From Pseudopyrenochaeta lycopersici (taxonomy: Eukaryota > Ascomycota > Dothideomycetes > Pleosporales > Pseudopyrenochaetaceae), in the NCBI GenBank assembly GCA_003313425.1, contig NHZP01000003.1:310001-374000 (forward strand): 64,000 nt of DNA, in the 5' to 3' direction. This document shows, piece after piece, positions 33,192-44,411 of this stretch (positions within the stretch are counted from its first letter, which is position 1; every line of letters begins with the position of its first letter). Made by a program: the position numbers and the translations under genes. The notes under the pieces are model-generated. The model was not told the DNA's origin. It ran no database searches and saw nothing but the letters and a program-made list of their open reading frames with translations.

Positions 33192-34620
33192 CTTGATAAA
33201 CTCTTAACAGGTATCCTATGAACGTGAAGGAGTGCTTTGAATTTGCCTGGGATGACAGAGATTCTATTTTATAAACCCTGTTGGTTCAATACACTTATTG
33301 GGACAACTAATATTGATCTTACAAGCAGGTGATCAAACTCTGGGGGCGGACTTAGAGCGCTAGCGGGGTTCCAACATGGAAATATTCGGCATTTCTACGC
33401 GATTCGCGATCCCTGGACCTGCACACTCCAGCCCATGTATGGCGTGGCAAGGTGCATGACTTACACCGTATACTTCTTAGGATTGCGTGACAAGTCTCGC
33501 TGAGCTTATCAGACCTCATCGCTAGTCAAGGAACGAAGTTGTGCAGCCAGATATTGGGTGCCGAAGGATGCTGGCGTTTACATGCGCAAACGTTGAGTGG
33601 ACCCTGCAGTAGCAATTGACCAAAAAAGCCGCTGCCACAACAGTGCCCCTTTCAACTTTGCTTCTCTAAAACTTCGTCTCGATGCAACACATATGCTGAA
33701 TAAGAATTGAAGGTGGCGCCATTTTGTTCACCAAGCCATGGCAAGTGCCTCATTGACTACAGTGTATGGCCATACGTTGGACGTTCAAAGGGTGCGACCT
33801 GAAAAAAGCCTTACCACTGAGTTCGTGAATCCTTCGGGTATTTACCCGGCTGCAATTTCCCGTACGACTGTATGGATTGCGAATCAAGTAATCCCAGTCG
33901 CGGAGCGCAGTTCCCGCTTCCTTGGGTTCTATGAACGGGACATTGAAGCTGCATACCATGACAGAGACGTGAAAGCATTCTTGTGTAGGATCCGACTACC
34001 CGGGACGAGTAGTGTTAAGGACATGGGTTTACTGAATGGGTGCTGTCTTCAGTTGAAGTGGCACGCAACCAGAGCCGCGGGAGGGTGAAAATAGACTAAA
34101 TAAATAGTCAGACGAGCTCTCTCTCCAAATATAGCAACGATTAAGTAGTAGTGGTAGTGCCTTATCAACGCTAACAAGTGGGGACAGGGAACTTGTCAGT
34201 GCTCTTAACGTTGTTCGCTAACGCCAAGAAAGAGACAGAGCATTGAAAAGAATGCACGGAATGATTTGACCCATATTGCAGTCTCTTCGTCAAAGCATGA
34301 GCCAAATTCCCCTACCCCTACCCCTACCCCTACCCCTCCCCCTCCGAGCTGGGGAAGTTTGCCTGGGGCTGGTCATCGCAACAACATGGTCTGCATCTAC
34401 GCCGCCTGACTATATATTTCCTACATAGTAGTAAGCTTTACCATAAGCTTGATCTACATTCATATCTTCAAATCACCCAAAACGACTCTGTTCTGCGCAA
34501 ATAGTAACTTAAGCGCCCGTCCAAACCTTTGTGAGCTGCCAGGGTGAAACACGTTCTGACATTATACTTCCACCCACCACGGCGCTTTCCTTTGCCCACA
34601 ATGCCCCCAACCTTATGCAC
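33192..34620. other. Intergenic region with a CCCCTA tract
   Basis: About 1.4 kb. A 116-codon plus-strand frame at 33738-34088 begins with ATG but shows no domain. The CCCCTA tract is listed separately. Confidence 0.45.
34309..34345. repeat. CCCCTA short tandem repeat
   Basis: About four and a half copies of CCCCTA followed by a C-rich run. It is not the canonical telomere unit (CCCTAA). Each unit also contains CCCCT, the stress-response element core bound by Msn2/4-type factors in yeast. Confidence 0.8.
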
Positions 34621-36279
34621 TTACTCTCTCTCAACCTTCCTCAGGGCATATACCAAAACTCCCGTCTCCATCGCCGTAAGCCCCCTATCATTCCTACCCT
34701 CTTTCACCAATGTCTGCAGATAAACTTCGAAACTTGGATATGCTCGCATACACGCTGCGCCCCCAGCCGTCCACTTCACACAACACCATTCTAATGCCAT
34801 AAACTTTTCTAAACTCCCTGCAAAATGCTGCACAGAAGCATACAAGGTCTTCTTTACGTCCTTGGTGAGGCCATTCTCTTCAGATTCAGTATTGAGTATT
34901 GAGGCAACGAGATCTTGCATCTCTTTGATTTTGGATGGTAGGATAAGCCATAAGCTGTCCGGATGATTCGACGCAATACAGACCGCCTTGCCCACGGTAG
35001 GCCATACTATATTTGTATTTCTGAGAGAAAACCTACCGTCAAATTCCAATAGATCGAGCATCAGATCTGTAAAGTAATTTTCGTTGTCGGTTAACCACCG
35101 GACTTGGTCAGAGGGATGTAATGGTGGCTCAAAAATGATTCCGCCAAAGGGTGCATCGAAGCCATTCGAAATCCGCAAGAACTCTCGGTAATCGTGTGGT
35201 AGAGTGATGCCGAGCCGCTCCTCTGCTTTTGCGAGTTCGGCATCCGTAGCGGGAGATCGAAATCGTGTAGCTGGTGGCGACTGGTTCATCTCAACATAAT
35301 ATTCAACAGCATCGGGATTCGTCAGGCTGTTTTCCTCAATCTTTTCAAGCATATCGCGCATAGGTATATGTTCCAAATCAGCCCTTCCATTCTGTATCCG
35401 CTCATCAACCGCTTTCTCAACTTCTTGCGCTAGAGCTGTTGCCTTGCCCTCATCCACGCCAATAACCTTTGCCAATGCGCCTTCCTTCAATAGGGCCCAT
35501 GCTCGCGCTGATTGTGCGAGATATCCGACTTGCGAGCGGACATCCAGTCTCTTTGCTATCATATCTAGAATCTCCTCGGGCCTTGGTGTCCCTTCGAGCC
35601 CGCCGAATCCGGCACCCAAGGTCGCGTTAAGCTGGAGACTGAGTTCTAGCGCACTCACTAGACCTGAGCTTATTTCCGATTCATATGCACCGTATGGCAT
35701 GGAGCGGTGTGGTGCAGGTTGCGGTTCCTTGATAGTTTGCAGGATTGATTTGATGGCTTCCTGGGCATGAGTAGGAGTGCAGAGCTGCGTTATGTCATCG
35801 AGAGGCCAGGCATGTGGCGTTAGGTTCGTTTCTTGCTGTTTCTGGCGTCCGTCGTAAGCCCTGGGCAGCGGGTTGGGAGGCCAGAACCATGAGACTGCGT
35901 AGATTTGCGCGGATCTTTGCAACTCCTCTTTTATTTCTTGATTTGTGATATATGTATTCTTGCCCGCATCTTCCCAACCCTTGATTCTGTCTTCCTTTCT
36001 TCTTTGATATATTGATTCATGCACGCGTTTTAGTTCTCCTTCTGGCCAAGAATCAATTGAGAACCAAAGAAACCAGAGCGGTTTAAGGAATAACCCTCGT
36101 CCATGATTAGGATCATGAGCATTAAGTTTAGACACGAGGCGAGAGGAAACATCCGTATATCCTAAAACAGCGTATTGAACTGCTAAGCTAGTCACAATAT
36201 AATAGAACGTTGATCTAGAGGTTTGGAGAAGTTCCGTGCGGGAAAAGACGAACTTGAGCTGAAGATTCTTTTCTGACAT
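34621..36279 (-). CDS. SUKH (Smi1/Knr4) domain protein
   Basis: Single-exon protein of 552 residues. The first true ATG is at 36279 (MSEKNLQLKF); the frame is open further upstream without another ATG. The SUKH domain spans roughly residues 345-480, recognised from TDAELAKAEERLGITLPHDY followed by REFLRISNGFD, the standard opening of the fold. The long N-terminal region is helical and charged, with a Trp-rich patch (LKPLWFLWFSIDSWPEGE). In yeast, Knr4/Smi1 coordinates cell-wall synthesis with the PKC pathway; other fungal SUKH proteins are of unknown role, and bacterial ones often act as immunity proteins. This protein is not a clear Knr4 orthologue. Confidence 0.85.
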   Translation of the reverse strand: MSEKNLQLKFVFSRTELLQTSRSTFYYIVTSLAVQYAVLGYTDVSSRLVSKLNAHDPNHGRGLFLKPLWFLWFSIDSWPEGELKRVHESIYQRRKEDRIKGWEDAGKNTYITNQEIKEELQRSAQIYAVSWFWPPNPLPRAYDGRQKQQETNLTPHAWPLDDITQLCTPTHAQEAIKSILQTIKEPQPAPHRSMPYGAYESEISSGLVSALELSLQLNATLGAGFGGLEGTPRPEEILDMIAKRLDVRSQVGYLAQSARAWALLKEGALAKVIGVDEGKATALAQEVEKAVDERIQNGRADLEHIPMRDMLEKIEENSLTNPDAVEYYVEMNQSPPATRFRSPATDAELAKAEERLGITLPHDYREFLRISNGFDAPFGGIIFEPPLHPSDQVRWLTDNENYFTDLMLDLLEFDGRFSLRNTNIVWPTVGKAVCIASNHPDSLWLILPSKIKEMQDLVASILNTESEENGLTKDVKKTLYASVQHFAGSLEKFMALEWCCVKWTAGGAACMRAYPSFEVYLQTLVKEGRNDRGLTAMETGVLVYALRKVERE

Positions 36280-38030
36280 ATCGCATATGAGTAGAGAATT
36301 GGACTGGATGATCGTGGTGATGGTGAATCGGCGCGAAATAGCGTGGTCGCTGCCTAGAACACAGGAACCTTGATGCAATGTGACGTAACTTCCCACTGAT
36401 TCTAGGATCGACGATTACATCTTAGTACCGTATGAAAAGCCAGGATACTTCATATTTACGCGGATCATAGTCGCCTTTGCTTTATCATTTCGAAAGCAAT
36501 ATAAGCCTTCTCAAACTTTGGCCGTGAACAGGTCGGCCACTCTCCCTGCTATTTGTGGGACACCGAGTCGCATGCTAGTACATACATGTAGTACTCATAA
36601 CGAACTCTATCAATTCAGTACTGTTCTTGAATGGGGTGCCTCTTGATCGCTGAGGTCAGATAGTGGTGGTTAACCAGACTGAACATTGTTTGGCAGACTC
36701 AACCAGCTAGAGAAAAGCTTGATATTGTAATGAGCAGCAGATATTAGAATCGGAGTTGCAAAGCGGGCTTGTTTTTTTGGATTGAGTTAGACATCTTTCT
36801 CCACAAGCTTCCAAAGGTTAAGCGCACTGAAAACGTTGTCAAACAAATCTTTAAGTTAGCGGCGGCAGTAGGATCTTAATAGCTCACCTCATTGCCTAAG
36901 AATTTGTTGGTTCCGCCTCTCAGTTTGCTCTTCAAGGATCCTTAGATTGCGATATCCATTCACGGAAGAAGGCAAGTCACGGTCACTTTTCACTATCTTA
37001 CAGGACATGTGTTCTTTTTTATTATGGTATGTTCAGAATTGGTGAATCAAGATCGAAGCATGCTTCAAAGCAAACTTAAATTGCATAGACCTAAATGGGC
37101 TCAGGATATTAATACAATCTCGGCACTCGGCCTTCTAGTAGCTGCCATTTTCTCATGAAAACTGAGTACAAGTACTAAATGAGAGGCTCATGCAAGGCAT
37201 CGCAGAGGTAAGAATGATGCTTTATAGATCAACATGCACGGTATATTTCTTACATCTAAAGGATGCACCAAGATACAAAATTTCTCAAGATACCCATTTT
37301 GTGGAACTCGACTGACTACGAACCTTCATGATGAAAATGCCAGTCTACTGGCACAAATTATTTGAGACCGTGCTTGATGGGTTGACTCGGCGGGCTCGGT
37401 ACATATATAGGGTTCAAAAAGCTAGTACGCCCCATCCATGATTTTAGTCACAGAGGTGATGTAGTCGATGATGTTTTGTGTATTCGTACATATGTTTTGC
37501 GCTTTTTGTGCTGTGATTCGTTCTTTGAGCGTCACCCTTGAATACTCTCGCCCCTTGCTAAGTAATGATAAATGAGGGTTTATTGCCAAAAGCATTGAGC
37601 AGCAGCAAAGCATATAAAAAGCAGTATGAGGGTCAAGGGCTATACAGGTGTAGGAAAATCTAGAATAACATGTTCACAGCACGATATCAATGTTTGATGC
37701 ATAATTGTATCAAGATCAGCAGCAAGGAATTTCGTAAGATCAGCTAGAAGCCCTTTCAAGTTGAAATGACTCAGTCATGGAAATAGACTGGATTCCTCTG
37801 ATACACTTTCTCATGATTTCTTTAGGTATCATAATTGCTACTATTTTGTGCTTCAGACCCCCAGGCTCAGTCTCGTGCGGAATACGGGAAATTAAACATG
37901 CCAGGCGTTTATTGGTGCTCTGCAAGTAGTTGGCAAGCAAGGACCGCTCCAAAGAAAGCAGTATTCAACAACTGATCGATTGATTCATGCTCAATAGCAC
38001 ACACTTCCACTGGAGATTGGCATTACGATC
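36280..38030. other. Gene-poor, AT-rich region
   Basis: About 1.75 kb with only 60-70 codon frames and no recognised feature. Confidence 0.5.
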
Positions 38031-38942
38031 TTAGTCAATAGTCAAGCTCCCCTCCATGACCACAACTGCCGTCCCACTCAACTTGACCTCCTCAATCCCT
38101 TGCCCATTCTCTTTCATCGTGACCGTGACATAAATATCACACCTCCTTCCCATCTCAACACCCTGCGTGAGATGAAATTTCTTCATCCCCTTGGCTTCTT
38201 CCGTCAATGCAAGATAGCAGCATAGCGCCGCACTCGCGCTCCCTGTCCCGGGATCCTCATGGCGAGGTATGCTCCGAGTACGAAGCAACCTTGCACCGTC
38301 ATCAGGGTCGATACCGAGGTCTACGAAGTAAAATGTGCCTGTATATCCTATGTCCCATCCACTGCCAGCATCCAGGTATTCACGCTTGTACCGATCGGCA
38401 GATGGGATGAGAGGCTCATTCATTGCAGCAAGAGCATCTAGGTCAGGCAGCTGCGCTAGGCCAAAAGCCATACCTTTCACGATGGACACTATCGGGACGG
38501 TATTGTTGCTGGCTCCATCGGAGAAGAACGGGTTTGGGAGGCGTGCGCGGTGCGTGTAGACATCATGTGGAATCCCCACCGTCGCCTTTCCAAACTCTTC
38601 CTCATACACAAATGGAAGCATCCCAGCAATGGTTCTCAGCTTTTGGATACCAAAGTAGGCATCCGCATGCTGCGCAACGTATATCGCTGTGCCGATCGTG
38701 GGATGACCCGCGAAGCTCATTCTTGCTATTGGGGTAAAAATATCGAAATCGACAATGTCATCGCCCTCGACTGGCTCATGAAGAAACGTCGTCTCAGACA
38801 AGTTGAATTCGCGGGCTATGTTCTGTTTATGGTCTTCGCTAATCTGGCTGCGGAGGTGTGCTGGAACACGGACAACGGCCAAGGGATTGCCGCAATAGCG
38901 AGTTGTTGTGAAGACATCTACGGTCGTGAAGGAGAGTTGCAT
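38031..38942 (-). CDS. PhzF-family isomerase/epimerase-like protein
   Basis: Single-exon protein of 303 residues, the normal family length. The opening LSFTTVDVFTTTRYCGNPLA is diagnostic, as is the catalytic Glu50 in FNLSETTFL. FTPIARMSFAGHPTIGTA and the C-terminal EDPGTGSASAAL are the other conserved blocks. The fold is a two-domain diaminopimelate-epimerase-like hot-dog arrangement. PhzF isomerises a dihydroanthranilate in bacterial phenazine synthesis; most fungal relatives are uncharacterised and no phenazine genes are nearby, so the substrate is unknown. Confidence 0.9.
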   Translation of the reverse strand: MQLSFTTVDVFTTTRYCGNPLAVVRVPAHLRSQISEDHKQNIAREFNLSETTFLHEPVEGDDIVDFDIFTPIARMSFAGHPTIGTAIYVAQHADAYFGIQKLRTIAGMLPFVYEEEFGKATVGIPHDVYTHRARLPNPFFSDGASNNTVPIVSIVKGMAFGLAQLPDLDALAAMNEPLIPSADRYKREYLDAGSGWDIGYTGTFYFVDLGIDPDDGARLLRTRSIPRHEDPGTGSASAALCCYLALTEEAKGMKKFHLTQGVEMGRRCDIYVTVTMKENGQGIEEVKLSGTAVVVMEGSLTID

Positions 38943-40080
38943 ATTGGGTCTGAATGCTTCGACTGTTGTTTCTTCCTTTGATGACGAAGAAAGAATTTGA
39001 GATTGACGGTCGAAGTCAGCTTTTCGCCCGATGAGGGTTATTTATCAATTGTTTCTGTCATCAATCATATGACTCAGGATTGCCATCTAAACGCCGCACG
39101 GATTTCAATCCACACCCAGCGAACTGATATAATTGGTTTACTGCAACTACAGGGGATTGGCCCAAAACGTTAAGCTTGCTGAATACTTGGTAAATGTGCA
39201 GCGAACAATCGTCTCTCTTCCTCAAGCGCTCGCATGAAGCATGCCACTCAATGAGAAAAGACGTCCCGTTACCGGCGACATTTCTGAAGCGACTGACCCA
39301 AATACTGTCATGGGGCAGGTACTGGCGAGGCCAAGCTTCGGAGTTGAGTTAAAATGCCTTGCCCACACCGGGTATATGTTAATATTATCAAAGAGAGTTG
39401 ATGGCTGCCATGAAAGTGCAGAAGAAGAGAAAAGATGAAACTGTTGTCATGAAAATCTAGAGTACAGGAAACAAAGTCCTGGGGTACGACACTGAGCACC
39501 AGGGTTTGTGGCCATTCCAAGTATATTTTGGCCGGACAGAGGAACAACATCGTAGACGGGTAAAGGCTCGCGTAGCCGCGTCGAGGACTCATGGGAGCAA
39601 CAACATGGTTCGAGACCCTAATCCGTTCGATGGGGCATCCGTCCGGAAGTATGTCTAAAGATCGACAACCAAACGCCTGGAGTCGCTAATTCCGGGTATC
39701 ATTAAAGAGACAGCGAGTACAAGAAGCCACCATAACCTGTTCAAGACGTGAGTAACCTATGCCGAAGCATTCGTACTCGCCTTAGCCAATAGCTTCCACC
39801 ACCTTCCGCGAACAAGTTGAATTACACGGTTACCATTCGATTCGCTTGGCGTCGATTACCTGTCGGAATCCTCATGCCCAAGGGCCATCGCTCATTCGAG
39901 CTTCCTGAATCAAGGGCGATCGACATGACCGAAAAGGCGCCCGCTAGATTATGAGTGTGAGTTTGTTCAGGAAGAAAGTTGTAGTGGACGTGTACATCCA
40001 CACCAAATGAAGTAGATGCCCGATGGCATTTACGGTCCCTGACGCTGAAGATACCAGTGCATGGGCCAGTCTAGACGACT
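38943..40080. other. Intergenic region
   Basis: About 1.1 kb; the few short frames show no domain or splice support. Confidence 0.5.
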
Positions 40081-42388
40081 TCAAGCACCTACAAACTTCT
40101 TGGGCGGCATAATCCTGAAGCCATCCAGCTTAGGCGATGTATAGTCGATCGTGTACATTTTCGAATGCACATTAGATGCCGAAGCGCTTCAAGCTCCATG
40201 CGCATACTTACTTGAGAGACTTCAGTCGGCGTCGTTGATCTAGGTAAGACTCGTAGTTTCCTCCCAGTATGCATTCAAGGATGCTTGGTCCTATGTTTTG
40301 GCCGGCTTCTGTTGCGGTCATGCGATCTTTGAGGGTCCTGTGCGCTGATGCAAAGGCTCGGAAAGCATCTATAGCTTTGTGAGATCCACCTGACACGTTG
40401 TTATCCGGGCGATTGGGGTCCTGGATCGAGAGACCATCTGGTTTTTCCGCTCGACCATCAATACCATATGCAGTCTGTGTGGTGTCAGTTACAATACGAC
40501 AAAGATAAAAATTGTAAGCTCTTAAGGGCTTGTTCAATGCCAATTTGACGAGTCACTCACCTTGTTAACAACGGCCGGCGGATACATCTGAATGCGCTGA
40601 CTTGCAAGGTCAAACTTGTTACCGTAATAGTCGAGGAATCCCAAGAAGCATTCCCCAAGATTCTCCGGTTTCTTAGCGTGTTGAATGTAGCTTACAACCA
40701 GGCAAATGATGCTAAAGCCTCCAATGCCACCTGTATGTACCTCGTTAAGTCCACGCATGGCGAGAAATTGCTTTAGTAAAGCTACCATGTATATCATGTC
40801 AGGATACTGGCGCTTCCACTCTGCAAATGTTGCTTGAGCTTGAACGCCACTAAGGTTCTCAAAGGAGATGTCAACCTGGAGACCTGTGACGCTGTCGTAG
40901 AACTTGATGATGGGGACTTTGGCATTTGCGATAACGGTAGGATAGACCTTGCACATGCGCGTATCATTGAGCCTCCTTGCTGCCTTGTGAAGCAAACTCT
41001 TGTGGGCTCCCTTCTGGGAGAAGTCTAGAACTGGGGGTCCTCCGTTATAATGCCTGTCAGAGGTATACACCAAGTCCATATCGGCCGTTGGCAGATATAG
41101 CCCTGCGGGGAACGAGCCAAAACAGAGGATGCGACCAGAATCTTGAGGAAACCTCCGTGTCCCAAGGGCACTATTGACGCGATGGACTAGCTTGTTACGC
41201 ATGTCGTGTTCGAAAGGCTGAGGTGCCACAAAATCGTAAAAGTCTAGGATTTCGTTATGCAGCCTGGAAAGCGGTCAGCACTAATCTCGTTCCCGTGCAC
41301 CATCAAGGAACCTACCACTTGTTTGGGTCACGAGCAAGATGTTCATATGCCTGAGGAGCAAGAAGCCAAGGTGTTGGATCTGAGTTCCGGTGGGGCAACC
41401 AAGCTTGAACAATGCCTGGTCCAGAGTCTACGCGCTTACGTTTGGTATTGCGGACAGGACGCTGTGGCTGATCATCATGGTGGCCATTTGTTTCAAATGC
41501 TCGCGTCCCATTCTGTACATCATTGGCAAACGAGTCGATGTGAGCAAGATCGTTCATTGAACCCTCAACATGGCGCTGTGGCCGTCGCCGAGACATCGGC
41601 GCGTCATCTTCAATTATTTGCAAATCCGACTTGTCATCAGTGGCATCATCGCCAAAGGAGATGAAATCGTCATTGGCAGCGACAGCGTTGTGCCCAGCTG
41701 CTTTCTCAGCCGCTTGGTTCTTCGCTTTGCGAATCAGCTTGACGAAGTCGGTCTTCTTCCCGGTGGTCTCTTCGGGTGGTGGCAAAACAGTGTACGGGTC
41801 AGGGTTGGACCATTTAGGTATTGAGTCGCCGTCGGCACGATTTATCGTCTGCGTTCGGGCTACCTTCTGGTTGCCGTCCTGACCCACAGCTTCATTGTCC
41901 TCACGACCAGACTTGTCGCTCTCTACGTCCATGTCTGCCTCTTCATCATCAGACAGGTCATCGACATTAAGAAATCTGTTTGGGCCATCAGAGACGCCCA
42001 TGATGCGTTCGGGACTGGCTTCATCTCGCTGCTGGAGTAGAGCGCGCTGGTGTGGAGCGGCCTTGCGAAACCCGCCTCTGCGGAAGCCATTCGCGTTGTT
42101 CCTGCCCCTCGAGTCTGGATGATCATTGCGTCTTGAGTCGCGTTGGGATGCAGCGCCACGGTTGCGCTTTCTTGGTGGGCCTGCATTCGCAGGCCCAGTT
42201 GGCGGGAATTGCGGAGCAGCATGGTTTGACTGAAATGTGAACTCAGAATGATTGCCTCCAGAGCCTTGCTGTCGGTGCGGGGCGCCTGGTCGATAGCTGT
42301 CTCCGCCGCCGTTCGTGAACGTCATGCGGTCTGCAAGTGGCGGCGCACGATCGCGATCGGGTCGCCCTGGGCGGTATGAGTCCACCAT
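40081..42388 (-). CDS. Non-canonical poly(A) polymerase, Trf4/Cid14 type
   Basis: Exons in transcript order: 42388-41316, 41263-40561, 40474-40212 and, tentatively, 40114-40081; about 690 residues. The N-terminal 340 residues are disordered, Arg/Gly/Asn-rich then acidic. The nucleotidyltransferase core has CFGSFPAGLYLPTADMDLVY with Gly407-Ser408 and metal ligands Asp419 and Asp421, and a third Asp489 in GLQVDISFEN. The PAP-associated domain includes GGIGGFSIICLVVSYIQ and FDLASQRIQMYPPAVVNK. Trf4-type enzymes add short poly(A) tails to nuclear RNAs in the TRAMP complex and direct them to the exosome. The last exon is uncertain: the donor at 40211 is perfect, but the frame-compatible acceptors give either a 97-base intron or an implausible 25-base one. 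Confidence 0.87.
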
Positions 42389-43249
42389 GTCGGAATATTG
42401 TTCGTCCTATTGCCGCGACGTTCTGGGTGACGTGCAGTTGTATTTGTCGGGTGAGCGTTGTGGTTTGGCGGTAAGAAGGGGAATGGAACAGAGAGCGCGA
42501 AAGTTTTGGTAGAATTCGAGTCCGCCAAGGCAGTAGCGGGGACACGGCCGCTGCCGGGCAAAGAGTGGCCAGTGTACTCTTTTACTCTACTGCAAAATTA
42601 TCAGGCCAACTAACCTGAGAATATCAGCTATCTTACATTTGATAGAGAAAATATACTAAAATTCACGCTATATAGTGTTAATAACGTAGTAGGGCCGCTA
42701 ATCTTTTTTAAAACAACAAGTCGTACCAGCCTATTGAGATCCAAGCCATGCGCATTCCACCATCTGTGCAATCCCCTGATGCTCAAGAAAACTAATCACT
42801 AGTGTCACAAAATCGCCGGTTGCGAAAAGCAAGCGTGCATGTTTGTACAGGCAATCACTAACATTGGACCACGCTGAAAATGCTGCTACTCGATTTCGAG
42901 CCCAGGAAGCGCCGCCCTCGCTTGGCTTTGTATTGATACAGTATTCAAACAGATCTAAATAAACATATGTACAGGTGCGAGTGGAGTGACGAAGAAAGCA
43001 CGCTTACGCTTGTCAGGCGCTGTCCAACATGGCGGTTGAAGGCGTTGACGTCCCCTCATTCCCATGGAGAGAGGTCCAAACGCTATGCTCGAACGCCTTC
43101 TAAATGCACAAAATCGCTTCCCAGTCACTCTGCCTGGCCAATTGAGGATGGAGGCCATGTTTATAGCCTGCTGCCAATGGAGTCGCCAAAGAACCAACAA
43201 GCTACTGAAGACGATTCCAAATTTCATGCGCAACATTGTGGGCATCGCC
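42389..43249. other. Intergenic region between tandem minus-strand genes
   Basis: 861 bases, AT-rich around 42.6-42.8 kb. No feature recognised. Confidence 0.5.
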
Positions 43250-43714
43250 TCAGTCCTCCTTGGTAAACTTCGGCTTGAATCCCTCTCTTAATTCCTTCTC
43301 CCTCTCCGCGACCCGTTGATGCCCTTGTATCTCCCTCTCAATGCGTTCCCTTGCCCGTAAGATTTTGCTCTGCAAGTAGAAACTCCCGCCCTTCTTCGGA
43401 TCATTCAGATCGAACAGCCTCTTGAACCTTTCTGTCACTGCCTCAAGCTCTATGTTGCCCATCTTGCCTGGCCCGACATTCAGGATCTTGCACGCTTCGT
43501 CCATGGTGATGTTGGAAGCCGAGAAGGCCGAGGAGCCGCCACTGCCATTCTGGTTTGCGGCAGCGAATTTCTGCGCGGCAGCAGCTTGACGGTAGGATTC
43601 GGAGACTGCGCGGCCTATTATTCGGGCGCCAGAGAAGACGACTTGCGTTATTATGCGATGGGCCTGCGAATGTTAGACGGGACTGGTCTCAGTTGCATCC
43701 GGGACACGCACCAT
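43250..43714 (-). CDS. PAM16: Tim16/Pam16, presequence translocase motor subunit
   Basis: Exons in transcript order: 43714-43712 (the ATG alone) and 43663-43250; 138 residues. The intron starts GTGCGT, has a CTAAC branch point and ends CGCAG. Without it the conserved N-terminus AHRIITQVVFSGARIIGRAV has no start codon. The degenerate J-like domain follows at about 54-115 (MDEACKILNV, ERFKRLFDLNDPKKGGSFYL, KILRARERIE). Instead of the HPD of true J proteins it has DPK, as expected for Pam16. Pam16 pairs with Pam18 on the matrix side of the inner mitochondrial membrane and controls Hsp70 in protein import. It faces the peroxin gene divergently. Confidence 0.93.
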
Positions 43715-44411
43715 TGTGAGGTGAAACTGGGCAAGAAGGCTGGAGAGGGACAGTTGATAGGGAGTTGCAAGCACAGTGGCCGCTGCTTACTTGTCTCCGT
43801 GGATGGATGCGTTGGCTATCGAAGACTCTCCAAAATTTCTGGGTTGCCTTCCGCACTTTCGGCGCTGCTCCGAGGACGCACGTGATGTCAGCCAATCACA
43901 TCACGATCGCAAACGTCCATGGCCAAACGTGTCGCGGTGCATGTCGACAAGCGGCTAGAATTGTTTGTTCCACATGTAAATACATCGGGACGGCTATCCC
44001 GTCCAGTGTCAGATCGTGCACCTTCAACGAGCTCTAGAGATCTCGACTGGAAAGCTGCCATGCCGGCTCCGCATGTCTCGGCCTAAGACCTTCACATGCA
44101 CAAAGATCCCCACCAGAGGTCATCATTTCAGCACCCGTGGCTGGTCATATGCTCTTTTACGTGCACAATACTCTTACAAGCTTAGTCGCTCTCAGCTTCA
44201 CCCTACACACAGCCCTTGCGACAAGTCCCCTCTGTGGCTGATCAGTCAACGCGGCACTCGGCCATACTCGCGCGGCCAGGCGATGACGCAGTTTTGGATG
44301 CATGGCAGCACTAGGTTGGTAGCTTCCAACACTCGCAACCCTCTGGCTGTGGGATTAGAGTCGCACACACAACATGCTTATGTACAGTCAGATACACCTT
44401 GGATAGTGCAC
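43715..44411. other. Intergenic region between divergent PAM16 and the peroxin gene
   Basis: 697 bases. The peroxin frame is open back to 44016, but that part shows no conserved character and is taken as 5' UTR or promoter. Confidence 0.5.

Noticed and set aside
33738..34088. 116-codon plus-strand frame beginning with ATG
   Set aside because: No recognisable domain, no splice signals and no codon character distinguishing it from chance frames.
34309..34345. Interstitial telomere
   Set aside because: The unit is CCCCTA, not CCCTAA, and the copy number is low.
44016..44411. N-terminal extension of the peroxin
   Set aside because: In frame, but composition is unlike a conserved domain and the next ATG gives a family-typical start.
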